This document shows positions 12,481 through 24,455 of a stretch of DNA of 64,000 bases, in pieces (positions within the stretch are counted from its first letter, which is position 1; each line of letters begins with the position of its first letter). The stretch is from the NCBI RefSeq assembly GCF_000218685.1, contig NW_006763295.1, positions 1,277,893 to 1,341,892 of the forward strand, written 5' to 3'. The notes under the pieces are model-generated. The model saw only the letters and a list, made by a program, of their open reading frames with translations. It was not told the origin of the DNA and ran no database searches. The DNA comes from Serpula lacrymans var. lacrymans S7.9. Taxonomy: Eukaryota; Basidiomycota; Agaricomycetes; Boletales; Serpulaceae. Position numbers and translations under genes: made by a program.

Positions 12481-14176
12481 ATGCCAAACAGCAAAAAACT
12501 GCAGGCCAGAGAGGGTATTTGAAGGAGGATTCATGGTATGGACATGAAACAATTCCGTCTACATTTTCCCTGATGGTCTCTTCATTTATCTCTCATAGTT
12601 CCTTGCCCCAGGACAACCAGCCTGAGTGTAGTCCTACTACTGAAAATGCACTCAAATGTCGCATTGCTGAACTACAGCATGAAGTAGATAACTTACGAGA
12701 TGGTGGCCCTGTCAAGCAAAAGTAAATTTTATTCTTTTTTCTCCGCATTTACTTTACAAGTGCCTTCACACAGAAACGATGATGCCCACTATGAACAAGT
12801 TTATATGGGCCGGTGTCTTCGCCGTTTGGTCTCAACCTTTGAACATCCAAGAGAATTAGTTGACGAGCGGGACCGTCGCTTAACACTGACTCTTGATGAT
12901 ACTTCATCTAGTGTGTTGCCTACACCAGAGTAAGTCTTCCAGTGTCTTATCTACTCAGTTGATATTTCTTCATTTCACAGCCAGGAACGACTGTGGCTAG
13001 GCTATCAAAGCCTCAAAAAATATATACCATTAATGAAAAAATATCTAGAAGCTGATGTAACGGAGATAGAGTTGTTTTACAAAGATGTTAGTACCTCATT
13101 TCTTTTTATATTCAGAGGTATCTCAAGTTTGCCATAGATTTGCCAGGGTGGTGATCATGCACGAGCAGATGACTCTTTTAACCTAAAGTCTGATATAATT
13201 ATTTGGACCAAGGATATGTTTCACCAGTGTCCAGCTGTATGCGCTCTCCACCCAACTAACAAGCTTACTCGTGGTTTTGAGAATGAAGTGCTGGCAGAAT
13301 TACTTTGTCCTGCCGAGTTTTAATGGAGTAATGAGTACACTGCTGTTATTTTCTTGAGCTCAAATGAATTAACTTTGGCCACAGAGTCTGGACTAACATA
13401 AAGACCGGATGTCCCAGCTTTCTGGTCACAGCTGATTCGTGGCCAAACTTCCTGTATGAAACTGGTGGAGCTGACATGAGTGATCTCGAAAAGGGTTTAT
13501 TCAAAGGGTGTTTATTAGTAAAAGTATGTAAATCAACTTGTCTGTTATGTTACTATCATGCACCGTTTTTATAGGCATATATGTTCTTGTTCACGTCGCC
13601 AACATCAGCAGAAAGTGTTGACTTACACTCTAATGCCTGTACCAGTGATAATCCAGACGTGGACAACCGACGAAGAAAGAGAGCAATACAGCGTGAGAGA
13701 ACCAATACTCGGCGTAATGTGGCTACAATCATTGGCTTAAAATCTGTAACAGCTCGCTCAATTGCTTTTACAGCAGTACAGGTAACATACTCTATCATAT
13801 ATTTCCGCTTTACTGATTTTAGTTTATCATCAGGTCTGTTTCAGTTTGTCGGACCTTGGGTCTTGGCGTGAAGTGGATGGAGACTTCAACTACTGTGAAT
13901 TTTACAATAACATTCTATCCTTTTTTGAAGATACACCTGGCCCTCGCAGCAAACAGCATGTCACAGATTTACTAGCATGGTGGAACCTGTAAGCAACACT
14001 CTGTTCCTTATACTAGATTTCATCAGTTGCTAATGTGACTTTTTAGACAGGTTTTTAAGTGTTCCTCTGGATTAACAGATGTACGGTCCCAGACGCCACA
14101 GTCATCCTACATTGGTGCCCAAAGCGCACAGCTACTGGCTGCCCAGCGTAAACTAGCAGAACAGGGTGTGTATTAA
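12481..14176 (+). CDS. DUF6698 family protein
   Basis: A multi-exon gene of a family found in many copies in Agaricomycete genomes (Pfam DUF6698), of unknown function and often near transposons. Exon 1 starts at 12481 (MPNSKKLQARE); later exons carry family signatures: ARADDSFNLKSDI near 13157, GFENEVLAELLCP near 13275, FLVTADSWPNFLYE and DLEKGLFKGCLLVK at about 13415-13522, MFLFTSPTSAES at about 13580, TARSIAFTAVQ, SWREVDGDFNYCEFYNNI, and LAWWN near 13975. Introns are 50-60 nt with standard borders, for example 12722-12774 (gtaaat to cacacag). The frame ends at TAA 14174-14176. The order and spacing of motifs match complete family members, so it looks intact. A short N-terminal helix (ALKCRIAELQHEVDNLR) could mediate oligomerisation. 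Confidence 0.75.
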
Positions 14177-15428
14177 CTGTGGATCGGTGATTAAGCAAGG
14201 CACCCTTGCATCAAATGTAGCACAACTATGAGTCCAATTTGAATGTAAAATAATGTATATAAATGGTGAATATTTGATATTATTGTACATGTATGCTTCA
14301 TCAATGTACCATCCAGGTACAGTAATGTGGTCCGCTGTGCATTTGTCAATACTAACAGCCTGCTATTTCCTGGCTGGTGATGTAAAGTTGACATATGTGC
14401 GAAAGGCAGAGGATTCTGCTGTATGTCAAACATATGCTATCCCCATATCACAAATACAAGGTTGGTGAGAAATTGAGGCACGGCAATCACTTGGCACATA
14501 TTGCATAATGTATATGATTTCCCCAGCAAGGCATGTTGCGGTACAATTGGCCTTGTTCAGCAGTGTGGATATATCATCCTGCATCTCTAACAACTTGCCC
14601 CTCAATACACTGGTTGGCATTACTCAAGAATATGGCATGGTGCCTAATCATTTGGCATCCCAAACAAATCTCCAATGCACTGTAAGGTAGTACAGTATTC
14701 ACAATGTTGGTCCGTGTACACCACAGTCAGCAAGCTGGCTTTGCATCTATGAGGTACCAATGTAAGGCAAACTGGGCAGTAATCAGCATCACAAGCAAAT
14801 TTTAAGAATTCCAAAGAGCCCGTTCAGTACAAGGTCTGGTATATGTTTCATCATAATGGCGAGACCTGCTGAGCCTGATGTTTCCTGTTTAGACATGATA
14901 TCAGCTCAGCAGAAAAATTCAATTTTCGTGATGCTTCACTAGACTTGAAATCCCAGGATGTACGTAATCCCAAGACTCGTTAGAGAATCGCAATCCGAAC
15001 AAGGGTCACAGTCCCAGCGGTCAACGTAAATTGGATCCTTGGCTCTTTTGTGTGGCAAGTGCCCGTCAATGCAACGGCCAGTGTGTTGTATATGTATGTC
15101 GATGACTATCTTACATACCAGTAATATGGGATCCTTGTGGTATTATTCCAGCTTTGACAGCAAGATTCAGAATGCGGGGTAAAGATAAGCGCTCTTCTAA
15201 TTATAAGATAAACATGTGCCAAGAAATATGGACCGGCTATCCTTAGATCACATTCTTTGCTTTCTGTATAAAGCCCTCGTCCACGCACGTGTAGACTCAA
15301 CGACACTGTTATACCCCGTCTTGTCGAAATCATTGTTTGTTGCCCAGACCTGGTTGAGGTTCTGAAACTTCTAAAAATCATACTCGAGTCATCCATCGTA
15401 TTCGTTCAGCGCTCAACAACCGCGTAAA
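14177..15428. other. Intergenic, repeat-island edge
   Basis: No frame longer than about 95 codons and none resembling a known protein on either strand. This is the boundary between the repeat-rich island and the conserved gene block that follows. The last ~100 bases should hold the kinase gene promoter. Confidence 0.4.
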
Positions 15429-16581
15429 ATGCATGTAAAGAGGGTGACACTGACATCCAAGAAGAACTGGTGGATGGGTACGTAGCATTGTATCCCACCT
15501 ATTCTCTGCAACTCATGATATTTTGTCCACAGTGGAGCTTGATGAGAAAGAGAACAAACTTGAAGGGTCAACAAAATCATTCTCATCGTCAGAGGAGACG
15601 GCAGTAGCACCCGATCCCTTACACCGCCACTACCATCACAACAATAACGACACCCAGAAATCCTCCTCGCCAAACCCTTCACCACCCATTTATAACCCAC
15701 CGCGACATCCAACGTCCATATTTTCATTTCCCACTCCAACAGCATACTGTGCACCCCCTAATCCTACCGCCAATCTCGCGCCTGTGGCCCAGGGCTCGGC
15801 ATCGGAGCTCTTCAAATGTATCGTCAAGAAGCCCGACGTTGTACAGCTTGAAATCAATGGAGAGATGCAATCCAATGCCTCAGACGTCACCACCCAGTTT
15901 CTGGCAGAGCTCCGCGTGTACACCACTGTCGCACGTCATCGTAATATAGCCGCATTCCTCGGATGTTTGGAGAATGTCGGTATGGTACTCGAATACATAG
16001 ACGGCCGTACATTGTACGACGTTATTCGCGCACGACCTGAGCTTTCTATCGCACAAAAGATCGATTACCACAACCAACTATTAGCAGGCCTCACGCATAT
16101 GCACTCCTATGGTTTAAGCCACGGAGATTTATCAATGCTAAATATTCAAGTCACAAACTCGGCAAATACCATTAAGCTTCTCGACTTTGGGCGCTCAGTA
16201 TCTGCGGATTCTCTATTCTCTTCACCTTCAGATGAACCAGAAGATCCATTTGCACATATACGAAAACCTAGCCCACCACAAAAGGGAACAACGAAAAAGG
16301 TGGAGCAAATACACCCAGGAACGCGCCCATTTGCAGCTCCAGAGGTCCTACGCGGTGAGTGTAGGGACCCGCTTCTCGCAGATGCATATAGTTTCGGCAT
16401 GATTCTGGTGTGCATCGACCGGTGCGAGCTGATAGATCTAAAACCATGGGAACAGCGAAAGGATCTTCTACCTACGGGGCTCTTCGATGGGTGCGTGGTC
16501 TTCGAAGTGCGTGCGAGGGAGTATCTGCGCAAGTGGGATACGAGAAGGAGGCTGGAGAAAACCGACGTGATGACGGTGTAA
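15429..16581 (+). CDS. Divergent protein kinase-like protein
   Basis: Two exons, 15429-15477 and 15533-16581, joined across a 55-nt intron (GTACGT to CCACAG) to give 365 codons. Residues ~20-100 are Ser/Pro/His-rich and probably disordered. The kinase-like fold follows: a helix-C glutamate candidate (FLAELRVYTTVARHRNIAAF), hinge (MVLEYIDGRTLYDVI), catalytic loop HGDLSMLN with Asp and Asn kept but Lys replaced by Ser, the metal-binding DFG (KLLDFGRSV), APE (FAAPEV), and helix-F (ADAYSFGM). No convincing ATP-anchoring VAxK lysine is visible; the equivalent strand reads VVQLEI. The C-lobe after helix F is short. It could be an active atypical kinase or a pseudokinase. The intron removes the need for a non-ATG start. 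Confidence 0.75.
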
Positions 16582-17188
16582 CGAAACTGGTCGTTCAGGT
16601 ATAAGACTTGCGCTTTTACACAGGACAAATGTCCGTTCTTTACAGTAATGACCCACCTTAACGGACGATAAAAACCATACCTCTTTCACGACAAATTTCC
16701 CCCACTCCGTTCTCCACGTGTTTCATCCACTAGCATACAGTGTACTACAACCCTTTTCATCCCCACATGTTATCTTGCACGTCTTGTCTCTCTTGGAGTC
16801 CATATCGTTACTTACGGGTGACTTACACCACTGGCACTCGCCCTTTTGATTTCGTATCTCATTCTACGTTTCTGGTATTGGTTTACGGTTGGGCCGCATC
16901 TGTAATAACACACTCTACTTGAGGACCGTATTTTGGGTCACTTTTCCATACTATGCATACTTTCCAAGGGTTAGATTTTGATTATAACCTTTTGGTATAC
17001 CTATAAGCAAGAAGTTCGTACAGTAGCAAGTTTAAGCTGATCACCTACTAGTAGAGGAGGACTGCTTATCTAATATTTCTCACGCCGTCGAGTCTAAGCT
17101 CGCATCGCAGTGCACAAAAACTTGAAGTTGAGATAAACGGTGACGTCCTTTCACAGGTTACAGTACTTTTGGAATATCTCTACCTATC
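16582..17188. other. Intergenic
   Basis: Kinase 3' region followed by the NKAP-family promoter. A/T-rich with short pyrimidine tracts; no coding signal seen. Confidence 0.5.
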
Positions 17189-18660
17189 ATGGCCACTATA
17201 CATCCCTCTCGCATGGCATTGATATCCCATCCGCCAAATACCACCCACTCTGAACGTCGTCGAGGTCGTTCTCCGTCACCAAGAGCTCGTGGTCCAGACA
17301 AGCGCAGCAGAGATTATTCAGATGATTACAACCGCGAAACCAAAGTTGAGAGACATGCAGGTTCACACAAGGAAAGCAACAGAAAGTATGACAGCGACCG
17401 CCGTGACCGAAGTAGGGAGCGAGACCGAAGCAAAGGTCGAGACCGTTCAGATCGTCGAAGAGCGAGTCCCGTTTATTCGGACTACAAGCGTCCACCCACT
17501 CCAGATGTGGGCCCTGCTGCCCCTTGGCACCAACAGGATAATATGTATCCAAACAAGCGTGAAAAAGACAGACCGCCCCATTATAATGGTGGGTCCTATG
17601 GGGGAGGGGGAAACGATTTCATAGAGGGGTATGTGCTCAGTAAATATGCAAATGCTCATATTTAAATTCTCTTCAGCCGCAGACTAGCAAGAGAAGCTGC
17701 AACGGCTTATATCTGGCCTTCTTCGCCCAAAGCTGCTGCCCGAGGACTGTACGTGCACTTATTTGCGCTCCATAACAACGTAAGACTGAATGTTCGAACA
17801 GGTCACCGAGCAACAATCATAAATCACGCAAAAGAGCAAGTCGACGGACGCGCTCAGAGACCTTTTCCACAGCCTCCTCGGACGATGATGAGACCAAGCG
17901 TCATCGAGAAAGGAAGGAGAGAAAACGAGCACGAAAGGAAAAAGAAAGAGAAGAACGTCAGGAAAGGAAAGAGCGGAAGAGGCATCGGTCGTCAAGTCGC
18001 CATCGCAGTTATAATGATAGCGAGGATGGCAGAGACCGGAGATCAAGCAGGAGGAGCAGGACAAAGAGCAAAAGTAGAGATGTTCAAAGTCCCGCCAGGA
18101 GCCGAACGCCTTCACCTCCAAAGGAGTCGGATGATGAACAATGGGTAGAGAAACCTTCGACATCTGCTGTTGTTCCCTCTCTCACATCTCAAAATAACGG
18201 AGCGGCCCCATTGGCAGCTGCGACGTTATCGGCGACACAACACGACAATGAAGACTCTGATGACGAACTTGGCCCTCAGCCTCTATATAAAATTCTTGCA
18301 TCTAAGAAAGTGGATGAACGCGCATATGGTGGTGCTCTCCTTCGTGGAGAAGGTAGTGCTATGGCTGCTTTCTTGCAAGACGGCACGGACCAGCGTATTC
18401 CTCGTCGTGGTGAAATTGGTTTGACATCAGATGAGATTGCGTCGTACGAACAGGTCGGTTATGTTATGAGTGGAAGCCGCCACAGACGAATGAATGCTGT
18501 GCGTATGAGGAAGGAGAATCAAGTTATCAGCGCTGAGGAGAAAAGAGGTATACTGAAGTTGCAGAGGGAAGAAAGAGAACGGAGAGAAGCTATCTTGCGG
18601 GAGGAGTTCAGTGAGCTTGTGTCTGAGAAGCTGAAGGGTCCGGAGACGAGGGTCAAATAA
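17189..18660 (+). CDS. NKAP-family protein (SynMuv/NF-kappa-B-activating protein C-terminal domain)
   Basis: Three exons, 17189-17628, 17677-17748 and 17802-18660, give 456 residues in one continuous frame. Introns are 48 and 53 nt (GTATGT..CAG; GTACGT..CAG). The first ~130 residues are rich in Arg, Ser, Asp and Lys, like an RS domain. Exon 2 encodes REAATAYIWPSSPKAAARG, the conserved segment that precedes the second basic region, and EQWVEKP follows. Residues ~305-456 form the NKAP C-terminal domain: LGPQPLYKILASKKVDERAY, GEGSAMAAFLQDG, RIPRRGEIGLTSDEIASYE, GYVMSGSRHRRMNAVRMRKE, then a charged helix and a short basic tail. In animals NKAP binds RNA and the spliceosome and acts in transcriptional repression. 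A nuclear splicing-associated role is inferred here. Confidence 0.93.
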
Positions 18661-19037
18661 AGGTTGTAACTATTTTTTCATGTCTTAACATATGCATGCC
18701 ACTTCACTCAATAGCATTTCGGGTAATGGCAATCGGTGTCTATGGGCGTTTGCAGATTCAATCAATATTCACTATACTACCATGCCAAAGAAAGTTATGT
18801 CTGCCACTGTACATATGCTCTATGTGCTTCGTATACGTAGTGGGGGTGAAGTCAAACTGGTCTCGATTGTGCTGGTTTAATTTTCGATTGTTGGTGGCTG
18901 TACAGGTACACCATAGTAGAACATAATCTAACCGACGGTATCAGATCTGTCCACCTACAAACCACCTCCGCGTTTTCTTGGAAGGAAGGCAGCTATAGCA
19001 CTAAGGCAGCCCTCTTTTGAGCAACGTATCGTGTTTC
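18661..19037. other. Intergenic between NKAP and ASNSD1-like genes
   Basis: Head-to-tail spacing of 377 bp. No coding signal. It contains the NKAP 3' end and the promoter of the next gene. Confidence 0.5.
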
Positions 19038-21583
19038 ATGTGCGGAATATTCTGCTCTATATTCTGTATCAGTAACCAGGAAGGTCGAAACGCCCTCAAA
19101 CCTCATGAAAGCTTGATAAACCGCCTCAAAGCTGCCAACGCTGCTCGTGGTTTGTTTCGCGAACCTAGGAGGTCGTCATGATGTCCTGACTCTTCAAATT
19201 CAGGACCCGATGCGCAAAATAGCTATGAAGTAGTTCTAGATCCAGATGCAAGCTCGAGCGGTAGCTCTAATTTGGTGCTGGACATGTTTGCATCTGAACT
19301 GCGACTGAGAGGACAAGTACCAATCGTACAACCCCATCAAGCGGATGGGAATATACTTTGTTGGAACGGCGAAGTTGGTACTCATCCCTTTGTATGTATT
19401 CACAATGGCTAATGTATCTGTACCATTCGTTAGGTATTCGAGGGTATGGATGTGAGCATATTGAACAAGCATCCTCTTCTGGATCTGTTGAAATCTTCAT
19501 TCATCGAGACAGATACACTCACGTGAAAATGATGGAGTCCGGCTTTTCAAGGCCATGTGCTTACTCGAAGCACCATCTGATATCCCATCTCTACTCGGAA
19601 GGATCGAAGGACCGTAAGCCATCTTACGAATATATATTCCTTGACACATGTATTTATTATTTTATTCAGCTATGCCTTTGTCTTTTATCATGTGAGTCAC
19701 TGATTTTGCGTTTAATGACGTCCACGTATAAAGTGACCATAACTATGACACCACAGGCAACTTCACAAAGCCTCTATTTTGCTCGTGATCCCCTCGGTCG
19801 ACGATCTCTGCTAATCCACAGACCTACAAAAAAACACCCATATCTACTTCTAACATCTGTTTCAGTGGGCGTCCACTCAGCATATGAGGTGGAAGAATTA
19901 TCTACAGACGGAATATTTTGCCTAGATCTCGCAAATTTGAATAAGTCACCTGAAGTGGGGTTTTTACTTGCCTCAATCTATCTCGAGCTTAATGGTCTAC
20001 AGTTCGCTAGTAGCTTTGATGGCTGCTTAACGACATTCCCTCGATGCCACCAAACACAGCAATTTGTACGTTTCTTTAACAAGCATGATTCTTATCTGAC
20101 ACTTGTGATTTGCACAGGCGCAACTCAGCAAAGTCAAAACTACATTACCTACTGAGGACATTCCTCAACCTGTATCCTTAGAATTGGAGAGGCTCCCTGA
20201 CAATATGGTAGAAGCAATGGACCAACTGTTGTTTCATCTAGACCGGAGTGTTATGCTTCGTGTGCGAGATATTCCACGAGGATCGTTAGTATGATTTTAC
20301 ACCAGAGCAATCAACCTGACTCACTTTCACTTTCTACGCAAGAGATCTACCAGGGCAAGCTCGCTTAGCTGTCTTATTTAGTGGTGGCATAGATTCAACA
20401 ATGATAGCATTCCTAGCTCATCGGTAAGTTGTGCAAATACTTATTCATTTCGTGTAAATCATCTCTGGCGTTTCGATCAGCCATATACCCTTAGACGAAC
20501 CCATCGACCTACTTAACGTCGCATTCGAGAATCCTAGAAAGATCCAAGTGCAAACCGAGGGAAATATAGGCGCAATGTCAAAGAAGAAAAAACAACAACG
20601 CTTAAAAATCAGCGCCAACAAGGGAACGGAAAATACATCGTATATGGTGCCAGACAGGTTAACTGGCCTCAAAGAAGTCGAAGAGCTGAGAAGAGTGTGC
20701 CCTGGAAGGACCTGGAATTTTGTGAGTTCGTCATCATGTTCATTTTCATTGGGATTATATTGATTCTGCATTTGTTCAGGTTGAAGTGAATGTAAGGTAC
20801 GAGGTGAGCTATATCAATATTTCACCTGATGTACTGGTTCTCACAGTACGATGTAGGAGAGTCGAGCTGCCCGTACGGGTGTTGAAGAAACGATGTTTCC
20901 AGGACGAACTGTCATGGATCTTGTATGATATAGTTGCCTTTTATCACGTGCATTGGCTGAATAACCATCTTAGAGTCTAGCTATGGCGCTCTATTTTGCG
21001 TCGCGCGGTGTAGGTCAAATACGCAGTGAGGTCGACCCCGACGGATTTCGTCCATACGAGAGTCCTGCTCGAGTGATGTTAAATGGTTTGGGTTCAGACG
21101 AACTTTTGGGTGGATATGGGAGGCATCGCACTGCCTTTGGTGTTAGGGGCTGGCAAGGCGTCATTGACGAGGTAATTCGTGTATAAGCTTGTTCATGTGC
21201 ATTTCATGGACTCGATGCCCTGTGTTTTTTTCTAGCTGCAGCTTGAACTTGACCGTATACCAACCCGCAATCTAGGAAGAGATGATCGTGTCATTTCATC
21301 GAATGGGAAAGAAACGCGACATCCATTCCTCTCGCTTAGTCTTGTAGCCTTCCTTGCACAACTCCCAGTACATCTCAAGCTTGATCCACGACTAGAAATT
21401 GGCACAGGAGACAAAATGCTGTTGAGAGCCGCGGCACGAAAAGTGGGTCTCTTGGAAGCAAGCGAGAGGAAGAAGCGGGCGATGCAGTTTGGAAGCCATT
21501 CTGCAAGGATGGAAGCAGGGGATGGGGAAAGGAGGGGGGATCTTTTGATTGGTGGACGCACCGTTACTCTAGTCGAGGATTAA
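19038..21583 (+). CDS. Asparagine synthetase domain-containing protein 1 (ASNSD1)-like
   Basis: Thirteen exons with introns of 51-65 nt assemble into 618 codons with no stop. The start is fixed by MCGIFCS, whose Cys2 is the Ntn-type glutaminase nucleophile after Met removal. Glutaminase-half motifs follow: AARGPDAQ, LRLRGQ, ILCWNGEVFEGMD, ENDGVRLFKAM, RIEGPYAFVFYH, SLYFARDPLGRRSLL. The synthetase half has the PP-loop LAVLFSGGIDSTMIAFLAH, VNVRYEESRAAR, MFPGRTVMDL, SLAMALYFASRG, RVMLNGLGSDELLGGYGRHR, and a C-terminal ISSNGKETRHPFLS with KMLLRAAARKVGL. The layout matches ASNSD1/YML096W-type proteins rather than Asn1/2: a longer linker and GSDELLGGY instead of the canonical Asn synthetase pattern. 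The true substrate of this family is not established. The smallest exons are 18, 22 and 24 nt, and automatic gene callers are likely to miss them. Confidence 0.92.
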
Positions 21584-22333
21584 GATAATTAAGTTCGACA
21601 GCTGAGCGCGAGTACCGCGGCAGTGTTCAACTATTGAAACGTCTTCTTTGACCCTTTGTCGTTTTTGGTATTATCAGAAGCCATCTGCACGCTCTGTCGG
21701 CTGCACTGGATATTTTGAGATTCGGATACGCAGGGCTCTCATTTTTTAATATGACTCCAGCTTCAGTGGATTTCTTCCTCTTGACGGTGGCGTTTGCCCT
21801 CGAAAGCTATGATGGAGTCTATACTGTTACCATGTACACCACGTAGTGTTACTCAGACTTCATTCAAACTTCAGGAATTGTATTTCATCCACACATGTCA
21901 ATACATTCCTCCAGCAGGATGTAGTGGGCGGTGTTGAAGGTTAGTCTGCCAGATTGTCATACTAAAGTGTCATCATTCATCGGCGCTACAGCCCACGCAC
22001 AAGTCAAAGGCGTTTTATAAGGCACCGATATTGGGACGGGGATGCATCGAATGATCATTGGTGAGTGATCTCGCACCCAATGTATATGCATTAATCTTCC
22101 GAGTACAGCTTGAGTAATTCGATTTCCCGTTCATGAATGTGAAAGGAATACCTGAACATACTGTAGGTAGATTTTGATTACGATCTATGTCATGTGGTCT
22201 TTGAATCTTCTCCCAGTGTATGGTCCTCTTGAGTCCCTTTAATATCATGTGGTTTGCGTTGGCTCCGAGCCACTATTTCTGCCAGTGCCTGTTGTCGGGT
22301 TGTCATAGTTTGTACCACAAAAGCAACGAGGGT
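21584..22333. other. Intergenic, convergent region
   Basis: Lies between the 3' ends of the ASNSD1-like gene (plus) and the J-protein gene (minus). Frames are short and unrecognisable. No repeat seen. Confidence 0.5.
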
Positions 22334-22954
22334 CTATATTGAAGAGTAGAGTTCACTCAATCCAATAGGCTCGGGAAAATAACAAGAAAGTATTACCAAT
22401 ATGACCACTGCGGCTATAGTTCTCTCTTTCCATCGTTCATCTCCTGAAGTATCATCAAAATGGGGCCGTCTGGATGACCTACCTCTCCAAATATCGGAAT
22501 GCCTAATATTGGCAGTCCTAGAGGCCAACGTCTCCTCAGAAAAGGCGCTTTTCCCGCGGAGCATGTCATATGCTTGGGTGATAGACTGGAAGCGAGCTTG
22601 CGAGACCTCTGGAGCATAGTGGCGTGCCACGGGAGAGTCTGGATGATATATCCTGACGAGATCATAGTCTAAGAAACCCTCGCAAGTAGCATTCTTAGGT
22701 TGTTCTGCTATAGCAACATACGAAGGGGAAGTTTACTAACATCTCCTTTTCACGTCATTCTGAGAAGCATTGTGCGGTAGGTGGAATATTTGGTGTGGTC
22801 TAGGGTTCGTGTGTGTTGGATATGGATATGGATTTGAGTTGCTTTCCCTGTCACTAGCTTTAGACGCTGCGGAGGTTTGAAAACGACTGGGATAAGTTTG
22901 GATGAACACGAATCGGCGAAGGATACTATGTCCTCTGGAGCGTAATGACAGCAT
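22334..22954 (-). CDS. J-domain (DnaJ) protein with C-terminal membrane segment, probably mitochondrial
   Basis: Two exons, 22741-22954 and 22334-22668, joined over a 72-nt intron (GTTAGT..CTTAG), 182 residues. The N-terminus MLSLRSRGHSILRRF is basic and lacks acidic residues, as in a mitochondrial presequence. A compact J domain follows (residues ~50-105): HQIFHLPHNASQNDVKRRYY, the diagnostic HPD in VRIYHPDSP, and RFQSITQAYDMLRG. A hydrophobic segment near the end (TIAAVVILVILSCYFPEPIG) is a single predicted membrane span. The intron falls just ahead of the HPD motif. J-proteins stimulate Hsp70 ATPase, and this one probably recruits mitochondrial Hsp70 to a membrane; the architecture recalls yeast Jid1-like proteins, but orthology is not proven. 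Confidence 0.82.
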
Positions 22955-23396
22955 CTGGACGGTTTACAAGGCAACTATTTGGATGCATGTATGGATTTCA
23001 ATGACTTGTATTGCAATGAAAGGTTGGCAACTTCGACCACACGCACCAAGACTGATAGACCATGAAACTCAGCACAACTAGCACAGCTGCCCAAACTTGG
23101 ATAGCCTTTTCCTCACTTTCGCTCTCTGTACTTTGTTAGCTCAAAGATTGGATACACTAGCGAAATTCTGCAAAGTCGTAGAACGCGTATTCACGGAACC
23201 CAGTTTTTGGGATGCAGTTCAAGTTCTTCCGAGCCGACTTGATTCGGAAGTCACTCCGGTAATGGTCAACTTGAAAGTCACGTACATGCGTGTCCTTGAA
23301 TCCTTTGCAGCACAAAACTACAAAAACCAAGATGATACAAAATATGGATATACACATTGACAGTACACAGTTCACAGACACAGGTCCGACCTCAGC
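22955..23396. other. Intergenic
   Basis: J-protein promoter side and 3' flank of the first Smr gene. An 87-codon plus-strand frame (23097-23360) has no known match and overlaps the likely 3' UTR. Confidence 0.45.
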
Positions 23397-24455
23397 TTAC
23401 ATGATGGTACACCCGGTGTCTTCCTCTCCCTGGAGTCTTCGCGCAATATCATCTGTTCCAACAACAGCGCCCCGTGTTTCGACTTCGCGCTGTTGACCAT
23501 CAAGATGTACAATTAGCACTCCTGCGTTATGAGGATCCACCTCGGCGAGCAACTGATGTCTGTTAGTGAATTACGATTAGCTAACAGACTAATCCAGAAA
23601 TTTGGACCCACTTTTGCATCAGTTCCTCCATAGCGGGCTTGATCTTGGCAATGTGCTGAGGAGAGTGCAAGCCTTTCCCTGACAGCGCAATAGAGGTCAG
23701 CTCCGAGTCGTTCACGCCTTGAGGCGCATATACATACCCACGATGAGATGAATCTGTGAGTCCCCGCGCTGTCGCGCTACTTGGATGGCTCTGTCGGTAT
23801 AAACGACAGCCTCCTTGACAAATAGCCCGTGCAAATCAATTTCGCCAGGTTTCCTGTCCTAATGAACAAAGTAAGTATGCAAATCTCTCGAGAAGATGGG
23901 ACATTCCCACTGAATTATTCTCTATTTGAAACCAGAATATCATTAGCAATGCAGTCAGATCTGCGATAGAGAGCGGTTAATTAGATACCTTTGAATATCC
24001 ATTCACTGGCTTCGTCATTCAGCCTTTCCATGTTGCGTTCATGCTCTTTTCCTTTCTCTGATAATTCCTTTGCTAAGGCGCCGTCATGGTTAGAATATGC
24101 TTCGTGAGATTCTTGAAAGCATTGCGCCATTTTATCTCCTTCTTCGTTGGCCCGGGAACGCAGCCCCACATAGTGCTCATTGTGCATGTTGATCTGGTCG
24201 GAATCCTACACCCGATGTCAATATTGAGGCCCAAAATTCACTTAGAAGAACGAACCTCAAAGTGCTCATGCCACTGGTGGTACTTATGCTGAGCACCTTC
24301 ATGCTCATATTCCGACCTCTATAACAGATTATACACGTTCGCAAACCCATTCGTTAACAGTCAGGTATGATAAGAAAACATACTGCTTCGTAAGAGTGAC
24401 CATGTCTACCGGAATGTGATGAGTGTTCTCCTTCCCTGACTTCTGAGTGGTGCAT
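23397..24455 (-). CDS. DUF1771 + Smr domain protein, copy 1, ending in a CaaX-like box
   Basis: About six exons, start MHHSEVREGEH at 24455. Visible order: a His/Glu-rich N-terminus; the Smr-associated DUF1771 helical region (LRSRANEEGDKMAQCFQESH, GALAKELSEKGKEHERNMER, ASEWIFK); then the Smr domain with GEIDLHGLFVKEA (the catalytic HGL motif) and, after an intron, GKGLHS (the GxGxHS motif), PAMEELMQK, and VDPHNAGVLIVHLDG. Smr domains can be nucleic-acid nicking or RNA-cleaving nucleases linked to ribosome quality control (for example yeast Cue2) or to mismatch-repair suppression. The final residues are GCTIM, a Cys-aliphatic-aliphatic-X box predicted to be farnesylated. It is paralogous to 26317-27488, with intron positions shared, including an uncommon GTTCGT donor. 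Confidence 0.9.

Noticed and set aside
16146..16628. 160-codon minus-strand frame
   Set aside because: Antisense shadow of the kinase-like gene.
21232..21561. 109-codon minus-strand frame
   Set aside because: Antisense shadow of the ASNSD1-like last exon.
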